Positions 22,720-33,766 of a stretch of 64,000 bases of DNA are shown here, piece by piece. Position numbers and translations under genes: made by a program. The notes under the pieces were generated by a model that had not been told where the DNA came from, did no database searches, and worked only from the letters and a program-made list of their open reading frames with translations. How positions within the stretch are numbered: the stretch's first letter is position 1; every line of letters begins with the position of its first letter. The DNA comes from Paraconiothyrium sp. Pb-2020 (Eukaryota; Ascomycota; Dothideomycetes; Pleosporales; Didymosphaeriaceae), in assembly GCA_022419385.1 (NCBI GenBank), contig JAJUBI010000002.1, forward strand, positions 4,960,001 through 5,024,000, given 5' to 3'.

Positions 22720-23650
22720 ATGGCGTCCTCAGAGTACCCGAAAACAGCAATCAACAAGCTAGGTCGCCTACCGAAACGTGGTGCGTACGATTTCGCGACC
22801 GTCCACGGCATTATAAACGGGGCGCCTGTGCTGCATGTCTCGTTCAACGACCCGGAACATGCGTTCCCCGTTGTGCTGCCTATGTTGGGATGCACGGGGA
22901 AGTTTGAGAACCAAGGCGGTGAGGTGGGTGAGGAGCAGGATGTTTATATCCATGGGTATGTATCTGTATCTGTCCCTGTGGAGGGAGGTGCTAAGGGGGG
23001 GGGATAGGTATGTAAGCGGACGGATGTTCAGGCAGGGGAAGGAGGGTGGGGAGGAGGGATTGGCGGTTACGGTTGCGGCGTCGTGAGTCACCGTCTCTCC
23101 CTGATACACTTCTCTCTGTGTGCTGGCTAATAGAGGGAAGGATCATGGATGGGCTGGTTCTCGCGCTCGCGCCGTTTCGTAAGTCTCATGGCAGGGTGAT
23201 TAGGAGGAGTGACTGATTGGGTTAGATAACTCGTGCAATTACCGTTCAGCCGTTGCGTATGGCTACGCTACCCTCGTCACTGATGAGGATGAGCGGTTGT
23301 ATGCTATGACGTGCATTACGGACTCCCTGCTCCCTGGGCGGTGGGAGAATAGCCGCAATCCACCTACAAACGCGGAACTCAAGTCTACGTCGATACTACG
23401 CGTGCGCATCGCCTCTGCGAGCGCGAAGGTGCGCACAGGTGGTCCGAGCGATGATAGGAAGGATTTGAAAGATGAGACATTGAGGGGGAGTGTGTGGACA
23501 GGGGTGGTGCCGTGTTGGTTACAGTGGGGGGAGGTCGTGGAAGGGAAGGACAATGGGGCTAAGAAGGATGCGGGGATTGAGAGGTGGAGGGTGCAGGAGA
23601 ATGAGAGGAACAGGGATGGGGCGTATAAGGCGGTGGAGGAAGGGGGCTAA
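22720..23650 (+). CDS. Flavin-nucleotide-binding (PNPOx-like split barrel) protein
   Basis: Four exons: 22720-22955, 23008-23082, 23141-23178 and 23226-23650, giving 257 residues. The spliced product shows the pyridoxamine 5'-phosphate oxidase-like order (PF12900 type): KLGRLPKRGAYD, VLHVSFNDPEHAFPVVLPML, VYIHGYVSGRM, LAVTVAAS, MDGLVLALAPFHNSCNYRS, then ELKSTSILRVRI and SAKVRTGGPSDD. Related proteins bind FMN; many fungal copies lack a proven substrate. Intron 1 has the same GTATGTA at donor and acceptor, so its exact edge is ambiguous by a few bases without changing the protein. Intron 2 is best read with an AAG acceptor (GAGGGAAG then GATC), because the better-looking TAATAG acceptor puts the next exon out of frame. 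That splice is the least certain part. Confidence 0.8.
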
Positions 23651-26600
23651 ATGCGTGAAGGGTCCGCGTTGCTGCTCTGAAATGGTATTTGAGGATATGT
23701 TTTTGGTTGCAAAGATATGCAGTACTGAGGATTCGGATTCTGTATGTGTTACGTACGTCTTTTTTGGGATTTTCCGTTGTACGTTTGGACGATGACGTGG
23801 AAGCATCCATCGTAGCGTCCACCGGAAGTGCTTTCGTTTGATTAGACTCCAGTCATCCGCCGTCTCAAAGTCTATATAAGGCGTGCTTCCGCGCTCAATT
23901 CTACTCTCCACAGCCACCACAATTTCTGGCATTTCGCTACTAAAAGCAAGTAACGTGCAAGCGATGGAGTTCATCCCTCTGGCCTAAAAGTGATGATTGT
24001 ATCTCCGTATGGAGCGACCTCTGGGATCCAAAACGCAGATGACAGTTGCCGATGAGCCGTTTCTGTCCTCTTAAAAAGCAAGGGGCTTCTCCTATGTTTG
24101 CTTCCTGGACTTGAACCGCTTCCAAAAGCAGACTCTGACCAGCGAATGTCCTCGGTCTCTGAGTTGGGACTTTCTTGTTCAAATTTGACCTGCATGCCTT
24201 GCATGTGGGTGCTGCGAGCGACCAAAACACGTCCATAGGCAAGAAATGGCAGCGACGGACTTCGGACTCTTCGTACCTCCCTAAAATCATACGGAGCTGA
24301 CGATATGTTTTCTCTGCGGACTTGGTGTCTACAAACAACACTCTCTGCTGGACTCTACATGTGCACTTTCGTTCTCGCTTGGACGCTAAACTGACAACGT
24401 ACCGTTCAATGCCTGGCTTTGGAAGTTTGCTCGACATCACTGGCGTGCAGAAGACAAAAGGTCTTGCGAATTGAGATCATGTTTTCGTGGCTTTGGTCTT
24501 CCCACGAATCACTCTTCTCCAAAAACGGCCCACGGCGTTTTCATGGCGAGCTGAGGCTGTCTGAGCAAAGCCAAAAGTTTTGAACCTGGAAAAGGTTGTG
24601 ATTCCCGATTCTCTGGATACTCATATCATACTAGTCGAGATCGATGGGTGGACGCGTGTTGTCTTGATCCATAACTCGCCTGTCATACCAATTATGAAGG
24701 TACCCCATGGGGTGGACTTTCGCAACAGTATTGCAAGCAGCTTCATGTCCAGCTTTGGAACAGTTCGTAATGATCGTGCGGACTGAAAGGGCGAACGAGT
24801 TGCTATGTGTCTCTGTTCGAGCGTCTAAAACAACAGCCTTCATATGATATGTGGCCTGTTGGTCCTTCACATTTTAAAACCTCCATGGGTGGCTCTTCTA
24901 CTTTGTCACACAACCTTCCGACTAGAGATCTCGAAATAGTAGATTACCTGCCATGATACTGTTCGCATCGGAACAAAGACCCAAACACCCATATGTGTTC
25001 TGGACGAAAACTGTTGGTACCGAAGATATGTGAACTTGCTGCCAAAAACATACAGGTCTACCATCTATGACGAAGGAGACTGAGATCTACAATTAGGCCC
25101 CAGATCTCCAAAATCAGATCATGGTGATCAATGTGTCGTTCGGTCAGCTTCCTCGGTCACACATGCAACTCAAAGTGAACTATGGGCGGGAGGGCTATCT
25201 GCTTTCAAGATGGCTGAAAGTTTGGCCAGCATACAAAATGTCTAGGGCGTTATTTTGAGGAGATCCAAGTGCTTGATACGTGCCTGTGCCTTTCCAAATC
25301 GACAGCAAGCGCAGTCGAGTCCTCCTTCCTCAATAACTGCGCATATGAAGTACGCATGAAGGATGCCTATGGTTGGCAGGGCTATTAATGTTCGAGATGA
25401 TCGGAATGATTCCAGCCTATACACATGTGTCTTCTCTGTGACCTGGAAAACCAGAACTTTCAACCAGCTCCCGTTAGTCTCCAAATAACGCGGAGTGCCA
25501 CTCGATGTCCGGCTTGCCCCGCCTTTTGAACTACCGAAGCCTTTTCGGAACATGTGCCATGGCTGGACGGACTGCTCTGGGGTGATCATGCATTAAAATC
25601 GATGGATAACGCACTCATGGTCTCCCGCTTCTGTCAGCATTGAGTGTATCAAGGAATGGTCTTGCGTGTCGTATCCTCCTCCCCTTGCAAAACCATACCA
25701 ATACGCTTTCATCCTCCATGCTTTAAGTAGAGGTATAAACATCTGCTCTGCTACTGCTTTTAGGCTGCACGAGGTTCCTCAAAATTAGTTCAGAGTTGCT
25801 CTATGTGGTGCGAAAACGAAAACGTACGAGATACAGAAGACATGTGCATTTCTGGACAAGCCCTTGTCTTTCAGGAGGCAAAGGCATAGTTTTCGAGCAT
25901 ATAGCTATTTCACAAACGTACGTCAGTCTGTCCTCTTTCCAAGATCGTGGTTTCGGTATTCATGGTCTGGAGGCTTGTCCCTGGGACCAGCACGTTGTTT
26001 CCACTTCAAGGAAACCAAAGAAACGGCAGAACGAGAAACATGGGAACTAAGGTTTTCTCTCATTTGCGAGCATGACTTCCTCGATCGACACCAGAAGGTT
26101 TCAGCGGTGAGCCATGCCTCTGGAGTAGACTCAATCACATTCGACCCCGCAACATGTGTTTTGCTATTCCTAAAACAAATCGATAAGTCAAGGAATGCCC
26201 TAGATTTAATTATCCAAGTATATTGCCTCATCCTCGATGATCATTGCTTCGAAAGTAGACTCGATAAGCAAAATATCTTTGTGAAGAAACAAAACAGCCT
26301 CGATCGGGTATCATGAGCTGTCCCGTTTGTCTTGAAGCACAATCACAACGGCGGTATCTTGGGTGCTCTCGTTGCTCTAAGACGGCATATATCAACTCCA
26401 CTCCAAATTCCTGCGGGATCGCGAGTGGAGTATACCCTCGACGCGGGCTCGTGTATACACCTCAGAAAAGTCTTGGAAGATGTCCCCATGCCCTTCCGTA
26501 TCGCTCAAAATTCACCTTGTGGATACTCACATGGCCTTCCGGTGGTCGTTTTCCTGAGCTACGATCAAACACCAATCGCGCCAGGGCATACCTTCTCGAG

Positions 26601-26672
26601 CCAGAACATATGTTAAGGATACTTGGTACTAGATTTAACGCCCGATTTCCCATGCCAAAAGTGCGTTCGCTC
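23651..26672. other. 3.0-kb region without a supportable gene
   Basis: The longest frames are about 150-165 codons (23940-24440 minus; 25864-26316 plus), with no motif, signal peptide or splice context. By eye the region looks somewhat less GC-rich than the flanking genes. I saw no terminal repeats, transposase or reverse-transcriptase motif, so calling it a decayed transposon is only a possibility. Confidence 0.45.
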
Positions 26673-27812
26673 CTAAAGCGACAACTCAGCTAGACTTCGT
26701 GTCGTGCCTTCTATATCCACCTCCCCTGCTTCCTTCATCACTTCATCTTCATCCCCACCTCCCCCAGCTTCCCACCCCTGAACATCTGTAAGCATGACCC
26801 ATCCATCCAGACCTAGATCCCGGACATCCTTTACTGAGATCGTGCTCATGGACCAATGGGGTAGCCTCGGCGTCGGATACTCACCGAAGACAAACACATC
26901 ATCGCCACTTAGGGTCGAAACGTCGGATAGTGTAGGTGAAGAAAGCCCTGCGGCTAGAACATCACCCTGAAGTGGCATCTCTTTGTCTTTCCGACGACGT
27001 CCTGGAAGCGAATAGACGGCGGGCGTGGCGACAAGACTGCGAATCGGGTAACGCACTATACCAACTCTATCAACGAACTCCTTCAATGTAGCACAATGCC
27101 ATGCGAGCACCCGCTCCACCATCTGCACGTCGGGGAACTGCTCATTCTCAATCCCATAAGCGAAGGTATGCGCGATCATCCTCACCACAGGATCCTGGAA
27201 CAGATCCCGCCCATCGTCCTCAAAGATGTCACGTCCATATTGAATAGACCCGGCTAATCCTACAACCGCGGCCGAGTTCATGCTACGCCATTCGCTCCTG
27301 AAAGCCTCGAAAATCCGACTGGCAACATAAAACTGTACATCGGAACGCGTACCCATACTCCGCAGTACCATGTAGAACTCGATGGCTACACTGAGTCGCA
27401 GATCCGGGCGGATATTAGAGAAGTCCAGGGAAGGCATGTCTGGTGTCGTCCAGTCGTCGGCGGTGGGGGGTAGCGCTTGATCTACCCATTCGAGGATGTG
27501 TTGCGCAGTACGGGTGCTGATTGCTCGGGGTAGGTGCACGGAATGACGTCCTTCTTTGATAAGCTGCCGCCGACCTATGCTTAGCAGATGTGTGATGCTT
27601 TTGGCATTGTATTCTCCGACTTTGAGAGGGAGGTCTCCATCGACCCAGACGCCGACACGGGCAGAAGGTTGGCGGGGCATTCCTAGGCCTAAGGAGACTT
27701 TTCTTACGCAAGGATGTGGAGTGTGAGGGTTTGTGTTATCGAATCCAGGGTGCGCTGCTGTGTCGAAGTTATATGTAGATTGCCATATGCCTCTTATTAA
27801 GTTACAAGACAT
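26673..27812 (-). CDS. Hypothetical BTB-like protein
   Basis: A 379-codon frame begins at ATG 27812; an internal ATG at 27680 (MPRQPSARVGVW) would give 335 residues and may be the real start, since the first 44 residues look unlike the rest. The segment VWVDGDLPLKVGEYNAKS, then HSVHLPRAISTRTAQHILEWVDQAL, has the strand/helix order of a BTB/POZ-like fold. It is followed by helical segments (YMVLRSMGTRSDVQFYVASRIFEAF). That layout is shared in outline with the protein at 34423-35370. The C-terminus is acidic and Gly-rich. BTB proteins act as adaptors for Cullin-3 or in transcription, but no catalytic or partner motif is visible. I call it BTB-like by pattern only; the frame itself is convincing. 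Confidence 0.6.
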   Translation of the reverse strand: MSCNLIRGIWQSTYNFDTAAHPGFDNTNPHTPHPCVRKVSLGLGMPRQPSARVGVWVDGDLPLKVGEYNAKSITHLLSIGRRQLIKEGRHSVHLPRAISTRTAQHILEWVDQALPPTADDWTTPDMPSLDFSNIRPDLRLSVAIEFYMVLRSMGTRSDVQFYVASRIFEAFRSEWRSMNSAAVVGLAGSIQYGRDIFEDDGRDLFQDPVVRMIAHTFAYGIENEQFPDVQMVERVLAWHCATLKEFVDRVGIVRYPIRSLVATPAVYSLPGRRRKDKEMPLQGDVLAAGLSSPTLSDVSTLSGDDVFVFGEYPTPRLPHWSMSTISVKDVRDLGLDGWVMLTDVQGWEAGGGGDEDEVMKEAGEVDIEGTTRSLAELSL

Positions 27813-28209
27813 TAGGTCTTACTTACTACATGCACAATGCAATGACGGGACGTTGTTCGTACATGTTACTGAAGCGATTTCGACCGACTCAGATTGCAAC
27901 GAGATTCTTGTCTCGAAAAGTCCAGCCAGGGGCGTGTCGTAGAATGTTTGTTACATAGATACTAGCCACCCACCCCCGAGATGTCTCAAGGCCACGGGCC
28001 CTGAACACCCGTCTCGCCTTGAGACAATGTTATCTAACGATTTCAAGTTTCGGGGTAATATATTGATCCTGGACGTCATTGGAGAGTAGCCCTGAAAAGG
28101 CTTATGTTGGCTTCGGTGAGGACGAGCCATAGCCTCAGGATAGCTCCTCAATTGCCACATGCTTGCCTCACAATGAGACAGCCACCGGCACACCCTCCTG
28201 TAATTCTTC
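27813..28209. other. Intergenic region, no gene supported
   Basis: The 397 bp lie between two minus-strand genes and presumably hold the promoter of the BTB-like gene. Nothing else was seen. Confidence 0.4.
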
Positions 28210-29142
28210 TTACTCCACGCTCACACCAACCATCATACTAACCTGCGTCGCAAAGAAGTACACCACCGTCACAGAAAGCACCGCGGTAAACGTAATCGCA
28301 AGCTACACCAGATTAGCATCCATCGCCAACCCCTGCCCACCCACCTGCACTCACCTTAAGATTCTCATCATAAACCACATTATTCGTCTCCTTCACCACC
28401 GCACTCCACACCAGCACCACCATCCCCACAAGCAGACACGCCACAGCCATAAGCAAAAACATCATCGAGCTCTGCCAGCTCCAAACCTGGAACGGTTTAG
28501 GAACCAGCTTCGCTTGACCTTCTTCGCTGTCGAGCGGTTTGCGGTCGCGCACGAGGCACAAGCGAGTGAGATGCAACCCATCCTTGTGCGCGGAAAGGCG
28601 GTGGAGGCGTAGAGTCTGTTGGGTAGCCGTGAGGACGGAGAAAAGCGCGAAGACGATGCCGGAGTACCAAATGGCGCGGATGTACCAGCCTTTTGAGCTT
28701 ATTTCGTCCCAGGAGCCGGTGCTTACTAGGCAGACTGCTGTGAGGGGGCTCTAGTTAGGGTTAGTCACGTGCGGATCGTTATGTTGAAGGAGCTGTGGAA
28801 GAGCTTTCAAGCTTACCACGACACCGATGAAGCTCAGCTCTTCGAGTTTGTGATCGCGCCATTGTCTGGTGAGATTTTCCTGCTCTTCTGCATCTGTGCT
28901 GTTTAGGAGAATCATGAGTGTAGCGTATGTGGTATCTGCTGGAGCGATGAGGCCGCCGGTGAAGATTTTGAAGATGGAGTGAAGGATGTTTGTCTGTGAT
29001 GTTTGTTAAATCTGGCATCATTGCGTCCAATTGAGAGCAGAGAAGTCTTTACATGGCTATCCACATTGCGCGCATTCTTGATCCTGCTACCTGTTGATCG
29101 TGACCTATCGTTGGATCTTCCGAGAAGTGGAGCATCAGCCAT
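28210..29142 (-). CDS. Small multi-pass membrane protein of unknown function
   Basis: Four exons: 29142-29053, 28993-28817, 28750-28355 and 28302-28210, all phase 0, 251 residues. Intron edges are canonical: GTAAAG/CACAG, GTAAGC/AACTAG with a CTAAC branch, and GTGAGT/GTGTAG with CTAAT. The N-terminal 30 residues are polar. Hydrophobic segments occur at about 90-102 (IGVVSPLTAVCLV), 120-135 (IWYSGIVFALFSVL), 186-208 (MMFLLMAVACLLVGMVVLVW) and 225-245 (AITFTAVLSVTVVYFF). Between the second and third lies a cytosolic-looking loop with RLHRLSAHKDGLHLTRL. Membrane proteins with this outline are common as uncharacterised proteins in filamentous ascomycetes. No enzyme or transporter signature is visible. 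The exon model is strong because every junction keeps the frame and continues a membrane protein. Confidence 0.75.
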
Positions 29143-29706
29143 GTTTGCGAATGTAGACGAAGCACTGAGATGAGGTTTGTGAGTGGTATTGAGGAAGCCG
29201 CAGAGCAGCCACGCTTCGACGCATTATGAATAGTTCACATGCTGTTTTCTCAACATATCCCGTGCAGGTTTTGGCTTGCATATCTCTCTGCTTTCGTGTT
29301 GCGGTGCCGCCTAAACGGTGTCGCGTGTCCACATGACGTCACGCTTCTGCATCCTGCGGGGGACGACAACGCAGAACAGCATTTGGCAATTATCAAGTTG
29401 GACAACAGAGTTTCAATCTACACTGCAGGGCAACTCAAGCTGAGGCAAAGAGGTACGAATCTACCGTTGCAATCTTCGTCCGGGTCGGCCATGCGAAGGC
29501 ATCAGCTTAGACGGAGAAGTCCATTCAAATGATTGCTTACGAGAACCCACTGACTGCCTCACGTCTCTCGAATGTGCTGCCACATTTTCATGGTATCTAC
29601 AGCGAGATAGGCCTAAGCTTAAAAGCTTCATTCCCAGTGCTGTACCCGAACCTTCGAACCAATATCGAGGCACTTGCAGCACTATTGCCCGGAACCCATT
29701 GTCCGC
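29143..29706. other. Intergenic region, no gene supported
   Basis: The 564 bp lie between the membrane-protein gene and the end of the secreted-protein gene. Frames at 29239-29532 and 29529-29771 have no recognisable content. Confidence 0.4.
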
Positions 29707-31242
29707 TTAAAGCTCGACATGCTTTATATGCGCCCTCAAAAAATTCTTCGGACCTCGAGCTTGCATTGTAGGCATTACTGGCGCTAGTCCTCCACGCTTC
29801 AGCTTTCCTGGCACCCCAGTCACCAGAGGCTCTACCATCTGAGGAGGCAAGCCTGATGACTTCGGCGGCGGATCTTGGCCATTTTGCACCTCCAATGTGA
29901 AGAGCATATTGGGCAGTTTGTGCCAGGTATCCCCATGGAATATCTGTACATCTTTGATGAACAAGTTCCCAAGCTGGGACTTGTGCTGTACGAGGAGGTA
30001 ACCGAAGCCCATACCATTGGGCGATCCTATCAAACGTTAGAGATCTCATCGATTGGTAGCCACGATACGGGAACGCACCGAGGAGCGCCTTGAATTCTTT
30101 CGAACGCCAATTGAATGATTTGCCCGGCCATGGTCCTAGCTCTCCACCACCCAAAGCCTTGGCGATGATGCTCGCTGTTTTGTCATTCGTCATCATCACA
30201 GACATCATGTACTTCATGTTTTTCGGGTCTTTTCCGAGGATGTTCTTGTAGTTCAGGTAGCCGATATCCGAGAAAGCGTGCATGTCCGGAAGCTGGTCGT
30301 CCGAGACCGGGGGGCTTCGCTTCTTCGCGGCACTGGCAGGCGATATCCGATCCATGGCCATCAAAACTATCTCTGAGTGAGCCCAAGCGAGTGAATGGCA
30401 TGCTTAAATGACATACCTCCGTCATCGGTATTAATACCAATCTTGAATTCCGCGCCCGTCGCCTAGAGCATATGTCAGCCACGTCCAGGCCATGGGAAGC
30501 CATGACATACCGGGTAGGACTTTCCATTCTTAGTGTATCCCTGCGTGAAAGGTTCCTTCCCATGAAGTGCGTCAATTATCACGTTCTTCCCTCCTTGAGC
30601 CTTGATCTTGTCCGAGACGCCTAGCTCCCGAAGAGCGTGTCCTATACCCCAACCAGGATCAGGCTTCTGCTGACCACCATCGAAATCACTAAAGTTGCCG
30701 GCATTGATCTCATTTGCGTTCCAACCCCAGCTTGTGAAGTCATCAAAGCTCATCAACGAGCTTTGCACGGAACTTTTCGCAGGGCTATAAAGCTTGCCTG
30801 CTTCTTGGTCGGAGGTGCGCATCGCATCGACCAACCGGCATCCATGGTTGGCTGCATCTTCCCAAACTGAGTCACTCGCCGCATTCGGAGGGCCACTCGG
30901 TGATGATACAGAGGTTGCATCTGCTGTGGGGGAAGAAGTAGCCGACCCCCATGGCTCCAGGATCTCGAATGGATCGGCTGGCGGCTCTTCAATCTCCCAT
31001 ATGTCAGACAAGGTCGGGGCTGGTGGAGCAGATGAAGGCGGAGGGTCATCGCGTTTACGGGCGGCTGTTGATGGAGCGGAGGTGGCAGGCGAGAGTGCGC
31101 GGCGGCTGGGGCGGGGGCTCCAGAACGGCAAGAGTCGTTGATAGCCCTCGAGGCGTCCTGTGGGAGTTGCAGGTGCTGCTGCCGTGGCGAAATCGGCAAC
31201 GGAAGCAAGAGCTACAATGACTGCAGCGAAAGCGAGCTTCAT
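29707..31242 (-). CDS. Secreted protein of unknown family
   Basis: Four exons: 31242-30511, 30462-30417, 30366-30079 and 30026-29707, giving 461 residues. All three introns are 48-52 nt with GTATGT or GTGCGT donors; the second exon is only 46 nt. Residues 1-22 form a typical signal peptide (MKLAFAAVIVALASVADFATA). A Pro/Ser-rich segment follows with a dibasic site (RKRDD near 64), a possible Kex2 cut. The mature part has conserved-looking blocks: FDDFTSWGWNANEI, GWGIGHALRELGVSD, YLNYKNILGKD, GPWPGKSFNWRSKEF, LLGSPNGMGFGYLLVQHK, and FHGDTWHKLPNMLFTLEV. I do not recognise these as a characterised enzyme family. It could be a secreted hydrolase or an effector-like protein; cysteines are few, unlike small cysteine-rich effectors. 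The gene model is well supported; the function is not. Confidence 0.75.
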
Positions 31243-31524
31243 GGTGAACGTACAAGGCGCAAGAGCCGAAACGAGCGTGGGGTGGAAAGAACGAGTGTGG
31301 TGGGGAAAAGAAGAAGTCGCACCCGATATTCATATACGGAAGCCAAGGTGAGGTCAAATAACTGCGAACGACGTCACCTCACCTAGAGGTGAATTACCAT
31401 TTCCAATGTTATTCAACCTTTCCTGTCCACTCAACTAGAAAAACACATTTGAGAACGCGATATGAACGAAAGAATATCTCGACTGTAATCGAGAAGGCGT
31501 AGACGTTCACGGAGGTATCGATCT

Positions 31525-32487
31525 CTACGAGACTGAGCGTATCATCTTGATATACTCTGGTTCCTCTCGCCCTGCCACATCATCACAGTCTGTGCTCAAG
31601 ATCACGTCCTTCCACTCTTCCCATTGCTTCCGTATAGTGTCTTGCTTTGGCTGGACTGCGATCAAAGCATCACTTCCAAGCGGCAACCGATCCGGTACCT
31701 CTTTGCCCTTAGCCACGCCCTCTCCTCTTACAAAATCAACCATAACCTTGACCACCTTCTTGGGATCACCGACCTCGTTTCCTTGCAGCGCAGCGTTCAG
31801 TGCAGTCAAGAAATTGCGCATGGGAGCCAGTTCTTCCACCTCCTTCTTCGGCGCAGTACCGAGGAACTGAGTCGCGTTCTTGGAGACTTCTGTACGGCAA
31901 ACCCCCGGCTCGAACATGAGGGAGCGAATATTGAAAGGTTTGCCCTCTTGGATCAGCGCATCATGCAGGCCTTCCAATGCGAATTTCGTAGCGGAGTACG
32001 AGACGCCCCCAGCGATGCCTGTGAGGCCATAGATACTACCAATGAAGACGATGTCGCCGGCCTTGCGCGAGCGGAAGTGAGGCAGCAAGGCTTGTGTCAT
32101 CTTGAGCGAGCCAAAAAAGTTCGTCTCGAAGATGTCCCGCCATGCCTGTAACCTTGCGGACGTAAGTCGGGGAAATTGTGGGGAGAAATGGTAAGCTTAC
32201 TCCAGCTCGCCTACGAGGCCCATCTGCAGATACCCCGCATTGTTGACAAGGACATCGATATCTCCGACTTCTTCAATCATCTTTGCAACAGTTGCATTGA
32301 TTGTCTCCGATGGCGAGGTCACATCGAGCGTATACACATGTGCGCCAGCTTCCTTGAGCGCAGAGAGCCGGGATATATCACCGCGACCGGTGGCTATAGC
32401 TTTTTCTCCTCGCTTCAGCGCTTCGCGTACGAAGTCGGCGCCGAAGCCAGACGTGCATCCTGTTATGAGCCAGGTTTTGGGGGCCAT
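31525..32487 (-). CDS. Classical short-chain dehydrogenase/reductase
   Basis: Exons 32487-32201 and 32152-31525 join through a 48-nt intron into 304 residues. The acceptor is CGCAAG followed by GTTACAG, the reading that keeps AWRDIFETNFFGSLK in frame. The Rossmann fold is complete: TGCTSGFG at 9-16, DVT near 55, NNAG at 82-85, Ser 135 in GSIYG, and catalytic Tyr148/Lys152 in YSATK. The C-terminal part fits the NAD(P)-dependent reductases often annotated as retinol- or 3-oxoacyl-type; the substrate is not predictable. The start is ATG 32487; the TTG three codons upstream is not needed. No signal or membrane anchor is visible, so it is probably cytosolic. The neighbour upstream is 1.9 kb of DNA without a clear gene. 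Confidence 0.88.
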
Positions 32488-32954
32488 TGCGTGCAAATAT
32501 GGCGGATTTATGTAGGAAGGAGAATTTTTGGCACCGATGGACGACGCTCCATGGATGGTCGCGCATCTTATATATACTACGCCGAGGGAAGATAATTAGA
32601 TCGGTGAGGCTGATCTGCAACGTTATCGTTCATGCTTACTTTGAGGGTGCAGTGCCGTACGAGAAGACCCGCAATATCACCACCCTATTAACACGTCTCC
32701 GAAGGGATGGTACCATGCACGAACTCCGGTGAGCGGTCAAAATCGGCTGGGATCTCGAAGGAACCTAGTCGCGTCTCATGCCTAGCTTGATCTTTTAGTT
32801 CCTATACGACCAACGTGACTAGATTCAAGCATAGCGTGCAAGTGGTCGGGTCAGTAAGGGCTAGGACTTGAGTGAATATGGGTGCTCGTGTGACTTCCAT
32901 GTCAACAGTATGTCATTTTCTTGCGAACTAAATAAGATGGCAGCTGAGAGAATC

Positions 32955-32976
32955 TAACGTTGGGCGCCCAACGTTA
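32955..32976. repeat. Perfect 22-bp palindrome
   Basis: The half-site TAACGTTGGGC is followed directly by its reverse complement, with no spacer and no mismatch. It lies about 470 bp upstream of the SDR start codon. It could be a dimeric factor's operator, a recombination or insertion scar, or chance; nothing adjacent decides. Confidence 0.9.
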
Positions 32977-33297
32977 CGCAACATGGTTTTACAAAAGGGT
33001 TAGCGTTCAGCTTGAAGAAAATATTATGGGTCAGCATGTCAGCAGATTGGGGTGCGGGGTTATCCCCTTTGGGCCATGCTCGACGGCTCGTTCATTCGTT
33101 GATGAGATGACCCAACGCTTAGGTGCGCAAATCAGACCTTCAACCCAACCTCAGAATCATGCAAACCATTCAAAGCACATTTGCTCTGATCGATGATACT
33201 TATTTTTATCTAAACCAAGCCGATCGCGCCCACCCAGGTGGTTCATCGAACAGTTTTCTACAGCTAACGAGTAGACCCTTGGCCCCCGGAGCACATC

Positions 33298-33766
33298 GCC
33301 ATCTCAAAACCGTGGAAATCCTGAGGAAATCTGAACTGTCAGTAAGGGTGTCAAATTGGTGACGGTGGACTTACGCTTATAAAGACAACACCACCAATGA
33401 TTTTAAGGGGAGAAGTACAGAAGATCGCTTGGACACAGGATGATCGCCATGAGTGTCCTTCGAGCTTGGAAACATCGTACTTGCGTCCATGACCATAGAT
33501 CGCGCTGCTAATGTTTCAACAGGACTAGCGCGGGACTTGAGAATCATACTCACTAAAGCAACAATGCAGTCCAGGAACCTAGCACCACGCCGCAAAACAG
33601 CTTTGTACGACCAAAGCGACAAGCGATGTCGGTATCAATGACCGCTTTCATTCGGCTGCGGCTGGCTCGGTGTCTGTCCACTTGGTGCCGACACAGCTCC
33701 CCTCCGTCCTCCGCCAAGGTCGTACGTACCGGAGACACTTGTATCTGCTTTTGGGGAGTCTGACAT
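33298..33766 (-). pseudogene. Possible small split gene or gene relic
   Basis: An ATG at 33766 opens a 43-codon frame (MSDSPKADTSVSGTYDLGG start). In overlapping frames the following DNA encodes hydrophobic pieces such as FGRTKLFCGVVLGSW and SPLKIIGGVVFI. GTGAGT and GTAAGT donors and a CTGACAG acceptor are present near 33550, 33375 and 33336. I could not join the pieces into one open frame with canonical introns. It may be a decayed membrane-protein gene or an unresolved multi-exon gene; the boundaries are approximate. Confidence 0.25.

Noticed and set aside
23940..24440. 166-codon minus-strand frame with scattered cysteines
   Set aside because: No domain, regular Cys spacing or splice context; probably chance.
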